64,000 bases of DNA from Bacteroides sp. (GCA_014802015.1 JAAVDB010000010.1:19857-83856); one strand, 5' to 3'. Shown: positions 35,689-45,544, counted from the stretch's first letter. Translations and numbers: made by a program. Notes: generated by a model from the letters alone, not told the origin.

Positions 35689-37941
35689 ATGCTCAATCTG
35701 ATATTGGCCAATGTGCAGGCGGTAGGGGAGACTTTCAATATCGAAGGTCTTATTACAGACCTCGCTTTTATACTTATACTCGGTGCTGTTGCCACTTTGC
35801 TGTTCAAATGGCTCAAACAGCCGGTCGTGCTCGGATATATCGTGGCCGGATTTCTTGCAAGTCCGCATTTCACATATCTGCCATCTGTCACGACTGAGGC
35901 CAATATTGACTTCTGGGCGCAGATCGGTATAATAGTCCTCCTGTTCTCGTTGGGCCTTGAGTTCAGTTTCCGCAAGCTTATGAATGCCGGTGGGTCGGCT
36001 GTAGTCACGGCATTGTTTATCGTCACAGGTATGATGGGGGCCGGATTTGCTGTAGGACATGTACTCGGATTTTCCAATATCAACAGCCTGTTTCTGGGTG
36101 GTATGCTGTCCATGTCGTCGACAACGATTATTATCAAGGCGTTTACCGATCTTAATCTGCGGCATCGCAAGTTTGCGTCTCAGGTTTTTGCCGTGCTGAT
36201 CGTCGAAGACCTGTTTGCCGTACTTATGATGGTGGTGCTGTCATCCATAGCCATTAACAACAGTGTGGAGGGAACCGAGTTGCTGTTTAGTGTCAGTAAG
36301 CTTGTATTCTTCCTTATTATCTGGTTTGTGGTCGGTGTGTTCGTGTTGCCCTCGCTTCTCAATTCACAGCGCAGATTTCTCAACTCCGAGACACTGCTTG
36401 TCGTGTCGATGGGATTATGTCTCGGTATGGCGGTATTCTCGGTGAGCTGTGGATTCTCGCTTGCGCTTGGTGCATTCGTGATGGGATCTATTCTTGCCGG
36501 AACAAGTTTCGCCGAACGTATCGAGAAGCTGACGATGCCGATAAAAGACCTGTTCGGATCGGTATTCTTTATCTCGGTAGGTATGATGGTCAATCCATCG
36601 ATCATAGCGGAGTATTGGATGCCGATACTATTGCTTTCGGTCGTAGTTATCGTCGGAATGATATTTTTCGGCACATGCGGTATGCTCTTGACCGGGCAGA
36701 CGCTCAAGGTCGCGATCGAGAGTGGATTCTCGCTGACACAGATCGGAGAGTTCGCATTCATTATCGCATCGCTCGGCATGAGCCTCGGGGTACTTGACAA
36801 TAATATCTATCCCATAGTCGTGGCTGTGTCGGTACTGACCACATTTACCACACCATATTTTATAAGGATGTCGGGGCCGGTGGCTGATTATGTCGAGAAG
36901 CGTCTGCCTCATAGACTGCATTTCCTGATTGACCGATACACCGAGAGCGCGACAGCCGAACAGAGTGCAATCACCGAATTGTGGCGCAGTCTGCTCAAAC
37001 GCTATCTGTGGCGTGTGGTGCTCTATTCGATCGTGTTGATCGCCATGTGCGTGATCACGCTGAAATTTATTGTTCCGTTTGCTGTTGAGATGTTCCCCAC
37101 TTTCGGCCGTCTGCTTGCCACGTTGGTGGCGCTTGTGGCGATGGCTCCATTCCTGATGGCGCTGACCTATCCTGCATCCAAAAAGACCGAACGTAACAGA
37201 CTGCGTGAGTGTAATGCCAGGTTTGATGTCCCGCTGATCATTATGACGGTTGTCCGACTGCTGATAGCGATGGTGATCCTCGTCTATCTGCTCAGTTCCA
37301 TCTATTCGATGATTGTAGGCTGGACGGTAGGTGTGGCTCTGTTCCTGCTGATACTGATGACCTTCTCAAAGGATGTCAAAAGCCGGTTGTCACGTATCGA
37401 GACGCGCTTTATGGATAATCTTAACGAGCGTGAACTGCGTAAGACAGGTGCTAAAAACTCGCTTTTGCCCAATATGCATCTCGCATATATGACTGTCGGA
37501 TATGACTGTCCGTTCGTAGGTGAACAACTGAAAAATTCGGGTTTGCGTTCGCGATATGGCGTGTCGGTATCATCAATACAGCGTGGTAATACGATGATAA
37601 TGGTGCCTGGAGCTGAATCAAGAATATTTCCCGGTGATATACTCGGCGTGATAGGAACCGATGAGGAGATTCAGTCTCTGATACCGATAGTCGAAGCTAC
37701 GTGTGAGGGTGAGAGTCCGATAGTTGATGATGTGCGCCTCACAAGTGTTCGCTTGACCGAAGATTCACCTGTGGTCGGTAAGACTGTAGCTACTTCGCGC
37801 ATTCGTGAAGATTATGAGGCGCTGTTAGTGGCTATACAGCGTGATGACAAATATATGCAGCCTGAGGCATCAACGGTATTCAGTCCTGACGATGTGCTGT
37901 GGCTCGTAGGAGATGTTCATCGTTTGAAATCTCTTAACTAA
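35689..37941 (+). CDS. CPA2-family cation:proton antiporter with regulatory C-terminal domain
   Basis: A 750-residue inner-membrane protein. The first 390 residues form a 12-13 helix CPA2 (KefB/RosB-type) antiporter core, with L-F-S-L-G-L-E-F-S near residue 85, S-M-S-S-T-T-I-I-I-K near 143 and V-E-D-L near 172, typical of K+/Na+:H+ exchangers. A second group of four hydrophobic helices lies at about 440-570. A TrkA-C/RCK-C-like domain follows (I-F-P-G-D-I-L-G-V-I-G near residue 645, and D-D-V-L-W-L-V-G-D near 735). The extra helices between core and RCK-C domain are found in a Bacteroidetes-rich subgroup. The ion cannot be assigned. Confidence 0.9.
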   Translation: MLNLILANVQAVGETFNIEGLITDLAFILILGAVATLLFKWLKQPVVLGYIVAGFLASPHFTYLPSVTTEANIDFWAQIGIIVLLFSLGLEFSFRKLMNAGGSAVVTALFIVTGMMGAGFAVGHVLGFSNINSLFLGGMLSMSSTTIIIKAFTDLNLRHRKFASQVFAVLIVEDLFAVLMMVVLSSIAINNSVEGTELLFSVSKLVFFLIIWFVVGVFVLPSLLNSQRRFLNSETLLVVSMGLCLGMAVFSVSCGFSLALGAFVMGSILAGTSFAERIEKLTMPIKDLFGSVFFISVGMMVNPSIIAEYWMPILLLSVVVIVGMIFFGTCGMLLTGQTLKVAIESGFSLTQIGEFAFIIASLGMSLGVLDNNIYPIVVAVSVLTTFTTPYFIRMSGPVADYVEKRLPHRLHFLIDRYTESATAEQSAITELWRSLLKRYLWRVVLYSIVLIAMCVITLKFIVPFAVEMFPTFGRLLATLVALVAMAPFLMALTYPASKKTERNRLRECNARFDVPLIIMTVVRLLIAMVILVYLLSSIYSMIVGWTVGVALFLLILMTFSKDVKSRLSRIETRFMDNLNERELRKTGAKNSLLPNMHLAYMTVGYDCPFVGEQLKNSGLRSRYGVSVSSIQRGNTMIMVPGAESRIFPGDILGVIGTDEEIQSLIPIVEATCEGESPIVDDVRLTSVRLTEDSPVVGKTVATSRIREDYEALLVAIQRDDKYMQPEASTVFSPDDVLWLVGDVHRLKSLN

Positions 37942-37975
37942 CAACAAAATATCTTATTACAAACTCTTTCCCGCC

Positions 37976-39046
37976 ATGATGTTTGAAAAATCACTTGCGC
38001 CAGGCACAATAATCAAGAGCGAAAAGAATACTTATCGTATTGTCAAAACCCTTCATGGCAACGGGCAGGGCTTTTTATATAAGGTAACAGCCACAGTAGG
38101 CGTAGGATCGAGAGTCCGTCAGGTGGATATGGTTATGAAGGAGCACATGATGGTGAGATGCTCCGACCGTGCCGATGATGGTGTCACTGTAGTGACTGAG
38201 GAGGATATCGCTCCGACAGTAAACAGTTGTCTACAGGCGTATATCAATGCGTGCCGGGAGCGTGCAAAGGTGACTGAAAACTGCACATGGCTGATAGATG
38301 TGATAGATATTTTTTCGGCTAATAACACATTCTATTATGTCGCCGAATATCTTGACGGACCGAATCTGTATGAGTACGTGACCTCGAAAGGCGGACGCAT
38401 GACTTATGAACAGTGTCGAGAAGTGCTGTCTCCGATATTTGCAGCCACACACGTCCTGCATACAAACCGTATATTGCATACGGATATTAACCCGAAGCAT
38501 ATCAAGTTTGTAAAGTCAGGCAACGGGATTACGCCCGTGCTGTTCAGCCTGTACGATACTATACATTTCGGCGAAAAGGGTGTTGAGTCATGGGCTCTTC
38601 CGGTAATGGCTTGTACCGAGGGGTATGCTCCTCCCGAGCAATATTCTTCGATTGATCATTTCTATCCGCAGGTGGACGTTTATGCGCTTGCCGCCACGCT
38701 TGTATATGCCCTGTCGGGAACGGAACTGCCGGACTCGCGTACGCTTACATCCGATATGGTGCGTGAGATATTGCCGTCCACGCTTCCTGAAACACTGGTC
38801 AAGGCAATAATTAATGCTCTTAATCCGGATATAACCCAACGCACATCATCAGTAACTAATTTTCGTGAGGAACTGAGAGAATTTAGTATCCAGCACTATA
38901 AAGATTCTCGTCTTAAGATTCATGAACTCTCTGCCCAGGAGGAGACTGAGTCAGAAAGTTTCGCTGAGATATTGAAAAAGAATTGGTGGAAGGTGGCGCT
39001 CGGTGCCGTGGCGCTTGGATCCATTATCTCTGTTATCGTATCTTAG
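37976..39046 (+). CDS. Degenerate Ser/Thr protein kinase-like protein with C-terminal membrane anchor
   Basis: A 356-residue protein with a eukaryotic-type kinase fold and a tail anchor at about 337-355 (W-W-K-V-A-L-G-A-V-A-L-G). The glycine loop is weak (G-N-G-Q-G-F at 28-33). A V-A-I-K-like lysine is Lys55 (V-M-K-E-H), and the catalytic loop H-T-D-I-N-P-K-H keeps Asp170. The position of the metal-binding DFG reads S-L-Y (191-193), so its Asp is missing, while A-P-P-E-Q and V-D-V-Y-A-L-A-A-T are present. It may be a pseudokinase or an unusual active kinase. Start ATG at 37976 is followed by a second ATG. It lies 34 bases after the antiporter gene. Confidence 0.82.
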   Translation: MMFEKSLAPGTIIKSEKNTYRIVKTLHGNGQGFLYKVTATVGVGSRVRQVDMVMKEHMMVRCSDRADDGVTVVTEEDIAPTVNSCLQAYINACRERAKVTENCTWLIDVIDIFSANNTFYYVAEYLDGPNLYEYVTSKGGRMTYEQCREVLSPIFAATHVLHTNRILHTDINPKHIKFVKSGNGITPVLFSLYDTIHFGEKGVESWALPVMACTEGYAPPEQYSSIDHFYPQVDVYALAATLVYALSGTELPDSRTLTSDMVREILPSTLPETLVKAIINALNPDITQRTSSVTNFREELREFSIQHYKDSRLKIHELSAQEETESESFAEILKKNWWKVALGAVALGSIISVIVS

Positions 39047-39126
39047 AGGATTGACCGTCCTGCATTTAACATTCATTATCGAACCGGCTCTAAAAAAAGC
39101 TCAAAAAGCTACATAATTGCGCGATT

Positions 39127-39159
39127 TTTGGGCGGAGTCAAAGATTTTTCGTAAGTTTG
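39127..39159 (+). promoter_or_regulatory. Promoter for glgB
   Basis: TTTG (39127-39130) and TAAGTTTG (39152-39159), spaced 21 bases, fit the Bacteroidetes consensus. Transcription would start near 39165, which rules out start codons upstream of that point and supports ATG 39201 for glgB. Confidence 0.75.
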
Positions 39160-39200
39160 CGTGTTACTGTAATAGTGGCATATTCCGGACCGGCCCGGTG

Positions 39201-41246
39201 ATGACACAGATTACAGATTATAATCATCAGCTTATGAAGAAAAAAACTCTCAACATCCTCAAGAACGATCCTTGGCTTGAACCATACGCCCCCGCTATAA
39301 TAGGGCGACATAAAGAAGCACTTGAAAAAGAGCAGGAGTTGTGTGGCCCTGACGGTAAACTTGAGACGTTTGCCAATGCTCACAACTATTTCGGTCTGCA
39401 TCGCACGGACGACGGCTGGGTATTTCGCGAGTGGGCGCCTAACGCCACTTCGATAACGCTTATAGGAGATTTCTCGAAATGGAAAGAGATGAAGAAATAT
39501 TCTCTCAAGCGCAAAAAAAATGGCGTATGGGAGATTAAACTCAAACCCGATGCGATCCACCACGGAGACCTGTACAAGATGATCGTGACATGGGACGGTG
39601 GAAGCGGTGAACGCATCCCCGCTTATGCCACACGTGTCGTACAGGACGAGAATACGCATGTGTTCTCTGCTCAGGTATGGGCACCGGAGCCTTACAAGTG
39701 GAAGGTGAAACGTTTCCGTCCCGATACACGTCCTCTGCTGATATATGAGTGCCATATAGGTATGGCTCAGGAAAAGGAGGGGATAGGTACGTACACCGAG
39801 TTTCGTGACCTCGTACTCCCGCGTATTGCTGCCGACGGCTATAATGCCATACAGATCATGGCGATACAGGAACATCCCTATTACGGATCATTCGGATATC
39901 ATGTGTCGAGTTTCTATGCTCCGTCCAGTCGTTTCGGAACGGCCGAGGAGCTGAAGAGTCTCATTGACCGGGCGCACGAACTCGGCATTGCCGTAATCAT
40001 GGATATAGTTCACAGCCATGCTGTCAAAAATGAAGTCGAAGGGCTCGGCCGACTTGACGGTTCGTACAATCAGTATTTTTATGGCGACGGTCGTCGCGAG
40101 CATCCGGCATGGGATTCGCTCTGCTTTGACTACGGTAAGGATGATGTGATTAATTTCCTTCTGTCCAATTGTAAATATTGGCTTCAGGAATTTCATTTCG
40201 ATGGATTTCGGTTTGACGGCGTGACCTCGATGCTGTATTTCAATCATGGTCTTGGTCAGGCCTTTGGATCGTATGAAGATTACTATAACGGTGGTCAGGA
40301 TACGAATGCCATAACATATCTCACCCTTGCCAACAAACTGATTCACGAAATCAATCCGGCGGCCATAACCATCGCCGAGGAGATGAGCGGTATGCCCGGA
40401 TTGGCAGTGCCTGTCAAGGATGGCGGCATGGGATTTGACTATCGTATGGCTATGGGTATTCCGGATTACTGGATCAAGATACTCAAGGAACGTAAGGATG
40501 AGGACTGGAAACCGACCTCTATATTCTGGGAACTTACCAACCGTAGGGCAGATGAGAAGACCATCTCGTACGTAGAGAGTCACGATCAGGCCCTTGTCGG
40601 TGACAAGACCGTAATATTCCGATTGATAGATAAGGAAATGTACTGGCACATGATGCGCGATGACGACAATATGGTCGTGGCGCGCGGCATGGCTCTACAT
40701 AAGATGATAAGACTTGTCACGGCATCGACCATCAATGGCGGTTATCTTAACTTCATGGGTAATGAATTCGGGCATCCCGAGTGGATTGACTTCCCGCGCG
40801 AAGGTAACGGCTGGAGCTATAAGTATGCCCGCCGTCAGTGGGATCTCGTTGATCGTAAGGAACTCAAATACACTCTGCTCAATGCCTTTGATAATGATAT
40901 GATTCATACCATATCAGGTGTGTATAACTTCCAGTCACTCCCGGTTGTAAAACTGTGGGAGAAGGATGATGATCAGGTGCTGGCATTAATGCGTGGCGAT
41001 CTGGCGTTTGTGTTCAACTTCAGCCCGGTCAAATCTTACACCGATTATGGTATACTCGCTCCTGCCGGAGAGTATGAGGTGGTACTTTCCACCGACTCGC
41101 CCAAATATGGCGGCTATGGAAATATCGACGAGAGTGTACATCATCTGACTCTGCACGATGAGCTCTTCGCCCCGACAGGCCGTGAGTGGCTGAAACTGTA
41201 TATGCCTCCGCGTTCGGCTCAGGTCCTGAGACTGATTCGTAAATAA
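39201..41246 (+). CDS. glgB: 1,4-alpha-glucan branching enzyme (eukaryote-like GH13)
   Basis: A branching enzyme of about 681 residues that makes alpha-1,6 branches in glycogen. The frame is open upstream to 39117, but a promoter lies inside that extension, so ATG 39201 is chosen. An N-terminal CBM48 domain (F-R-E-W-A-P-N-A near residue 78) precedes the GH13 barrel. Catalytic regions are F-R-F-D-G-V-T near residue 335 (nucleophile Asp), I-A-E-E-M-S-G near 393 (acid Glu) and V-E-S-H-D-Q-A near 458. The run S-H-D-Q-A-L-V-G-D-K-T matches eukaryotic branching enzymes better than E. coli GlgB, a known trait of Bacteroidetes. Followed closely by the TlpA-like gene. Confidence 0.93.
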   Translation: MTQITDYNHQLMKKKTLNILKNDPWLEPYAPAIIGRHKEALEKEQELCGPDGKLETFANAHNYFGLHRTDDGWVFREWAPNATSITLIGDFSKWKEMKKYSLKRKKNGVWEIKLKPDAIHHGDLYKMIVTWDGGSGERIPAYATRVVQDENTHVFSAQVWAPEPYKWKVKRFRPDTRPLLIYECHIGMAQEKEGIGTYTEFRDLVLPRIAADGYNAIQIMAIQEHPYYGSFGYHVSSFYAPSSRFGTAEELKSLIDRAHELGIAVIMDIVHSHAVKNEVEGLGRLDGSYNQYFYGDGRREHPAWDSLCFDYGKDDVINFLLSNCKYWLQEFHFDGFRFDGVTSMLYFNHGLGQAFGSYEDYYNGGQDTNAITYLTLANKLIHEINPAAITIAEEMSGMPGLAVPVKDGGMGFDYRMAMGIPDYWIKILKERKDEDWKPTSIFWELTNRRADEKTISYVESHDQALVGDKTVIFRLIDKEMYWHMMRDDDNMVVARGMALHKMIRLVTASTINGGYLNFMGNEFGHPEWIDFPREGNGWSYKYARRQWDLVDRKELKYTLLNAFDNDMIHTISGVYNFQSLPVVKLWEKDDDQVLALMRGDLAFVFNFSPVKSYTDYGILAPAGEYEVVLSTDSPKYGGYGNIDESVHHLTLHDELFAPTGREWLKLYMPPRSAQVLRLIRK

Positions 41247-41260
41247 TATATTCGTATTAC

Positions 41261-42385
41261 ATGTTGAAAATGATGTCGAAATTATCCGTTATGCTCTCGG
41301 GCATCGTGCTCACGCTGAGTGCGTGTGCCATGGAGACTGCGCCTAATTATACTATTACCGCCATGCTCGGCAATCAGTATGATAATAATATGGCTTATCT
41401 GTTTGACTGCGACACCGATGAGAAGGTTGATTCGGTGATTGTCTCCGACGGCGTTGCTAAATTTGAGGGTCATGTCGGCACTCCGAGGATGACGCGTGTA
41501 ATAATAGGGGAGACCCGTGGCTCAGTCGTGGTTATGGAGCAGGGTGAGATAAATATCTCAGCCGACGGCATGCCATCAGGGACTCCGCTTAACGACAAAT
41601 ATGTAGCAGTAGTAAAACGACTGTCTGAAATCGTGGATGAGTCACGCTCTCTCAACAGGAATGATTCGGTGCAGGAAGCGAGATACCGCGAGCTATTGAC
41701 CGAATATGATGCTTTGCCCTCTAAAGCATACGAGGAGAATAGGGATAACGTAGTCGGCAGATACATGTATGTGCTGAGTGCGATAGACAAGCCGTTGAGT
41801 CAGATTACAGCTGACATGTCAGCCAATCCGATACTTGCATCATCGGCCGCGCTGAAGTCGATATGTAATAATAAGCGTATCCAGATCGAGACCGGAGAGG
41901 GTAAGCGTTACAAGGATTTCACGGTGGAATACGACGGCAAAACCGAGACATTCAGTTCGTATATCAAACCGGGACATTATACTCTCGTCGACTTCTGGGC
42001 CAGCTGGTGCGGGCCGTGCGTGCGTCAGCTCAAGGTTATAAAAGAACTGTATGCCAAGTATAAGGACAAAGGGCTTGATGTGGTCGGTGTAGCTGTGTGG
42101 GATAAGCCGGAAGATACATTTGAGGCTATTAAGAAGCATGACCTCCAGTGGCCATGTATTGTCAACGCCCAGACCATACCTACTGACCTGTACGGCATCG
42201 AGGGTATTCCATGCATACTTCTTATCAATCCTGATGGCATCATCGTGTCACGCGGCAAGCAGGGCAGTAACCTTGTTAACGATGTAGATGAGGCGATGGC
42301 GGCATTTGAGTCTGTAAAATCGGAGGCGGCTCAGACAAATCCTTCCATTACAGCACAACCTGCCGATACTATTGCTGCATTCTGA
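41261..42385 (+). CDS. TlpA/ResA-like thioredoxin-fold lipoprotein with DUF4369-like N-domain
   Basis: A 374-residue exported thiol-disulfide protein. The signal ends in L-T-L-S-A-C (Cys near residue 21), a lipobox. An N-terminal beta domain (about 28-120) resembles DUF4369, which in Bacteroidetes precedes TlpA-type thioredoxins. The thioredoxin domain begins near residue 235 and holds V-D-F-W-A-S-W-C-G-P-C-V near residue 245, with a C-G-P-C redox pair, and later G-I-P-C-I-L-L with a conserved cis-Pro context. It probably reduces or oxidises cysteines of periplasmic proteins. It lies 14 bases after glgB; the physiological partner is unknown. Confidence 0.87.
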   Translation: MLKMMSKLSVMLSGIVLTLSACAMETAPNYTITAMLGNQYDNNMAYLFDCDTDEKVDSVIVSDGVAKFEGHVGTPRMTRVIIGETRGSVVVMEQGEINISADGMPSGTPLNDKYVAVVKRLSEIVDESRSLNRNDSVQEARYRELLTEYDALPSKAYEENRDNVVGRYMYVLSAIDKPLSQITADMSANPILASSAALKSICNNKRIQIETGEGKRYKDFTVEYDGKTETFSSYIKPGHYTLVDFWASWCGPCVRQLKVIKELYAKYKDKGLDVVGVAVWDKPEDTFEAIKKHDLQWPCIVNAQTIPTDLYGIEGIPCILLINPDGIIVSRGKQGSNLVNDVDEAMAAFESVKSEAAQTNPSITAQPADTIAAF

Positions 42386-42391
42386 TGAGTT

Positions 42392-43177
42392 ATGGAAAAT
42401 TATATGACTGACAGAGACCTCAGGAATCTTCTTGACACCGAGGCTGCGAGGATTAATTCTCCGGCATTCATTGATGATGATCCTGTGCAGTTCCCACGAC
42501 GATTCGAGGATTTGCGTGACATCGAGATCACATCATTGCTTACGTCGTCAATCGCATGGGGCAACCGCAAGATGATATGTCGTGACTGTGACCGCATGCT
42601 TGGACTCATGGACAATGATCCTTACAATTATCTGATGGATGAGGGTTACGAGGACCTTGATGATGACGGCAATATTCACAGGACCTTCTTCAACCGCCAC
42701 TTCAAATACTTTATGCGCGGACTCCACCGTGTGTATGAGCGTTACGGGTCGCTACAGGATTTTGCACGAGGCGAGAGAATTGCTGAGTCAGACCTGCCGT
42801 CGTGGCAGCTTGTGGCGGGACTTAACCGTGAACTTGCTGCAGCTAACGGATCGGCTGCAGATCCGTCCGTGGCATCACGGTGTCTGCCTCAGAATCTTAA
42901 CACCACAGCGCTGAAACGTGTCAATATGGCTCTGCGCTGGTTGGTGCGCGATGATGGTATCGTGGATATGGGTGTATGGGATGTGATCAAGCCGTCACAA
43001 CTGTTCATCCCGCTTGATGTGCATGTCGGAGATGTGTCACGTGAACTCGGTCTCCTTACCCGTAAGAGTGATGATAAGCGTGCCGTACTCGAACTTACTG
43101 AAAACCTGCGCCGTTATAACCCATCGGATCCGGTGCTGTATGACTATGCCCTGTTCGGTATAGGAATGAATATCTGA
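42392..43177 (+). CDS. TIGR02757-family protein (DUF2400)
   Basis: A 261-residue protein of the TIGR02757/DUF2400 family, conserved in Bacteroidetes and some other phyla, of unknown function; a distant relation to HhH DNA glycosylases has been suggested. Signature segments are D-D-P-V-Q-F-P-R-R-F near residue 30, S-S-I-A-W-G-N-R near 52, C-L-P-Q-N near 165, M-A-L-R-W-L-V-R near 180 and D-V-H-V-G near 207. The last part, Y-D-Y-A-L-F-G-I-G, resembles the final helix of HhH enzymes. It starts 6 bases after the TlpA-like gene and ends 7 bases from the convergent L,D-transpeptidase gene. Confidence 0.88.
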   Translation: MENYMTDRDLRNLLDTEAARINSPAFIDDDPVQFPRRFEDLRDIEITSLLTSSIAWGNRKMICRDCDRMLGLMDNDPYNYLMDEGYEDLDDDGNIHRTFFNRHFKYFMRGLHRVYERYGSLQDFARGERIAESDLPSWQLVAGLNRELAAANGSAADPSVASRCLPQNLNTTALKRVNMALRWLVRDDGIVDMGVWDVIKPSQLFIPLDVHVGDVSRELGLLTRKSDDKRAVLELTENLRRYNPSDPVLYDYALFGIGMNI

Positions 43178-43184
43178 ACCGGTT

Positions 43185-43835
43185 CTAATTTTTAGCATCT
43201 TCATCCGTAAAGTCAGGGAGCACGGTGACACGTGTATCCTTGTCAACCATCTGTCTGACTCTTGAGATGTCCTCGTTGTGCATTCGCATACATCCGTGAC
43301 TTCTGCGACCGGGCACAGAGTAGGGTGAGTTGGTGCCGTGAATGCCGATGCCGTAGAATGGGGGAGTCCACAAGGCGATGAAAAACGGACCGTAGCACTT
43401 GTCCTGAGTGTCCTTGTAAGTCCAGTCGGTAGAATTGTATATACCGTAGACCTTGAATGTGCCTTCAGGTGTGCGCCAATCATCTTTGCCGGACTTCTGT
43501 CCGCGTTCGCGTGACGCGCACACACGATAGCGTGACAGCGTGTCACCGAATACATTCATTATATATAGTCGAGTGTGCGGTTTGTCCACGACTATTTTCT
43601 TGGCAATCCTCATGCGTCCCGGTGCGGACGAGAACGGTGAGTCAATCTCATCCCACCGTTCGGGGTCGGGAAGGTCAGGCGGGAGGGTGCGTGTGTATGC
43701 GACTATCATATCCGTGACAGCCGGCGACAACTGAAAGTCATCGTCAGCCGCAGGTGTCTGTGCGGATGATGACGGCTCTCCGGCGAGCATTGCCGCTGAA
43801 AAAGCGAGGCTCAGGATAGTGATAATCGGTTTCAT
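43185..43835 (-). CDS. L,D-transpeptidase (YkuD family), exported
   Basis: A 216-residue secreted protein. A signal peptide (M-K-P-I-I-T-I-L-S-L-A-F-S-A-A-M-L-A-G) precedes a YkuD domain. The catalytic motif is I-H-G-T-N near residue 165 followed by S-H-G-C-M-R-M near residue 182, with Cys185 or thereabouts as nucleophile. L,D-transpeptidases make 3-3 crosslinks in peptidoglycan or attach proteins to it. It is encoded alone on the minus strand, convergent with the TIGR02757 gene and divergent from guaB. A TAGTTTTG box on the minus strand lies almost at the ATG, so its promoter is uncertain. Confidence 0.9.
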   Translation of the reverse strand: MKPIITILSLAFSAAMLAGEPSSSAQTPAADDDFQLSPAVTDMIVAYTRTLPPDLPDPERWDEIDSPFSSAPGRMRIAKKIVVDKPHTRLYIMNVFGDTLSRYRVCASRERGQKSGKDDWRTPEGTFKVYGIYNSTDWTYKDTQDKCYGPFFIALWTPPFYGIGIHGTNSPYSVPGRRSHGCMRMHNEDISRVRQMVDKDTRVTVLPDFTDEDAKN

Positions 43836-43903
43836 AGTGCAAAACTACAAAATTTTTATACAGAATTTGCCATAACCATACGTGTAATTTCTGAAAAAAT
43901 GCT

Positions 43904-43911
43904 TATCTTTG
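43904..43911 (+). promoter_or_regulatory. Promoter -7 box for guaB
   Basis: TATCTTTG matches TAnnTTTG exactly and lies 21 bases before the ATG at 43933. An upstream TTTG at the right distance is not clear. An ATG at 43909 in the same frame lies within the box, so it cannot be the start. Confidence 0.6.
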
Positions 43912-43932
43912 CACGCAATAAATTTAGTCTTT

Positions 43933-45411
43933 ATGTCATTTATTGCTGATCGAGTAAAAATGGACGGACTCACATTTGATGATGTCCTCCTCATTCCGGC
44001 CTATTCGGAAGTATTGCCCCGCGAAGTAAATCTTAAAACCCGTTTTTCACGTAACATCACTCTTAATGTTCCTCTTGTGTCGGCAGCTATGGATACCGTC
44101 ACTGAGGCGGCTTTGGCTATAGCCATTGCCCGTGAGGGTGGTATCGGCGTCATTCATAAGAATATGACTATTGCCGAGCAGGCACGTCAGGTACATGCCG
44201 TAAAGCGTGCTGAGAACGGTATGATTTACGATCCCGTGACCATACTCCGTGGCTCGACCGTAGCTGATGCACTCGCCATGATGAAGGAATATCACATCGG
44301 TGGTATCCCTGTAGTCGATGAGGATCGTAAACTTGTGGGTATCGTCACCAATCGTGACCTCCGCTTTGAGGAGAATCTCCAGCGTCCCGTGGATGAGGTT
44401 ATGACCAGCGAGAATCTCATCACCACCAATCAGTCGACCGATCTCGAAGAGGCTGCACGTATTCTTCAGAAGCATAAAATAGAGAAACTCCCTGTGGTTG
44501 ACAACGACAACCGTCTGGTAGGTCTTGTCACATATAAGGATATAACCAAGGCTAAAGACAAACCTAATGCATGTAAGGACCGTCTCGGCCGTCTGCGTGT
44601 AGCAGCTGGCGTAGGTGTCACTCCTGACTCAATGCAGCGTGTAGACGCTCTCGTCGAGGCCGGTGCGGATGCAATCGTAATCGATACCGCCCATGGCCAT
44701 TCGCGTGGAGTGATCGGCGTGCTTCGCGCCATCAAGGAGAAATATCCTCACATTGATGTAGTGGTGGGAAACATCGCTACAGGTGATGCAGCCCGTTATC
44801 TCGTCGAGAACGGTGCCGACGGTGTGAAGGTAGGTATCGGCCCCGGCTCGATCTGTACCACCCGTATCATTGCAGGTGTAGGAGTGCCCCAGCTCAGTGC
44901 TGTATATGATGTGGCCAAGGCTCTTAAAGGTACAGGTGTACCCCTGATCGCCGATGGTGGCATCCGTTATTCGGGCGATATTGTCAAGGCTCTTGCCGCA
45001 GGCGCATATTCTGTAATGCTCGGAGGTATGCTTGCCGGAGTAGAGGAGTCGCCCGGCGACACCATTATTTATAATGGACGTAAGTATAAGTCCTATCGCG
45101 GTATGGGTTCACTTGAGGCTATGGAAAAGGGCTCGAAGGACCGTTACTTCCAGGGCAATGAGACAGATGCCAAAAAACTCGTCCCGGAAGGTATCGCTGC
45201 CCGTGTTCCCTACAAGGGTATGCTCTTTGAGGTTGTATATCAGATGCTTGGCGGTCTCCGTTCAGGTATGGGATATTGCGGTGCTCCTGACATCGAACAT
45301 CTCCATGAGGCTAAGTTTACCCGCATCACAAACGCAGGTGTGGCTGAGAGTCATCCTCACGATGTGGCTATCACAAGCGAGGCTCCCAACTACAGCTCTT
45401 CGTCTCGATAA
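43933..45411 (+). CDS. guaB: Inosine-5'-monophosphate dehydrogenase
   Basis: IMPDH oxidises IMP to XMP with NAD+, the committed step to GMP. The protein is 492 residues from ATG 43933 (M-S-F-I-A-D-R-V), chosen because the in-frame upstream ATG at 43909 falls inside the -7 box. The catalytic TIM barrel is split by two CBS domains (about residues 95-215; V-M-T-S-E-N-L-I and [10 protein letters not shown] are visible). The catalytic loop G-S-I-C-T-T carries Cys308, and G-G-I-R-Y-S-G-D and the Arg/Tyr flap with Y-R-G-M-G-S-L follow. A clear terminator comes 30 bases after the stop. Confidence 0.97.
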   Translation: MSFIADRVKMDGLTFDDVLLIPAYSEVLPREVNLKTRFSRNITLNVPLVSAAMDTVTEAALAIAIAREGGIGVIHKNMTIAEQARQVHAVKRAENGMIYDPVTILRGSTVADALAMMKEYHIGGIPVVDEDRKLVGIVTNRDLRFEENLQRPVDEVMTSENLITTNQSTDLEEAARILQKHKIEKLPVVDNDNRLVGLVTYKDITKAKDKPNACKDRLGRLRVAAGVGVTPDSMQRVDALVEAGADAIVIDTAHGHSRGVIGVLRAIKEKYPHIDVVVGNIATGDAARYLVENGADGVKVGIGPGSICTTRIIAGVGVPQLSAVYDVAKALKGTGVPLIADGGIRYSGDIVKALAAGAYSVMLGGMLAGVEESPGDTIIYNGRKYKSYRGMGSLEAMEKGSKDRYFQGNETDAKKLVPEGIAARVPYKGMLFEVVYQMLGGLRSGMGYCGAPDIEHLHEAKFTRITNAGVAESHPHDVAITSEAPNYSSSSR

Positions 45412-45440
45412 TTCCGATCCGTCAGGTTTTAAACAATATA

Positions 45441-45476
45441 TCAGGGCCATCCTATGCGATGGCTCTGATTTTTTAT
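45441..45476 (+). terminator. Intrinsic terminator after guaB
   Basis: An 11-bp stem (TCAGGGCCATC / GATGGCTCTGA, one G-T pair) with a six-base loop is followed by six T. It lies 30 bases past the guaB stop and isolates it from the isomerase gene. Confidence 0.85.
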
Positions 45477-45544
45477 GTTATAGGAAATACAATATAATAC
45501 ACCGCGGACCGTTAATTAAATTGTATTTCTATTAACATTTTCCG

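Noticed and set aside
39138..40649. Two long minus-strand frames opposite glgB
   Set aside because: They overlap a certain gene, contain no known motif and have no promoter or neighbours in operon-like order.
43840..43847. Minus-strand TAGTTTTG as promoter for the L,D-transpeptidase gene
   Set aside because: It matches the box but lies only 5 bases before the ATG, leaving no leader, and no TTTG partner was found, so it was not listed as a feature.
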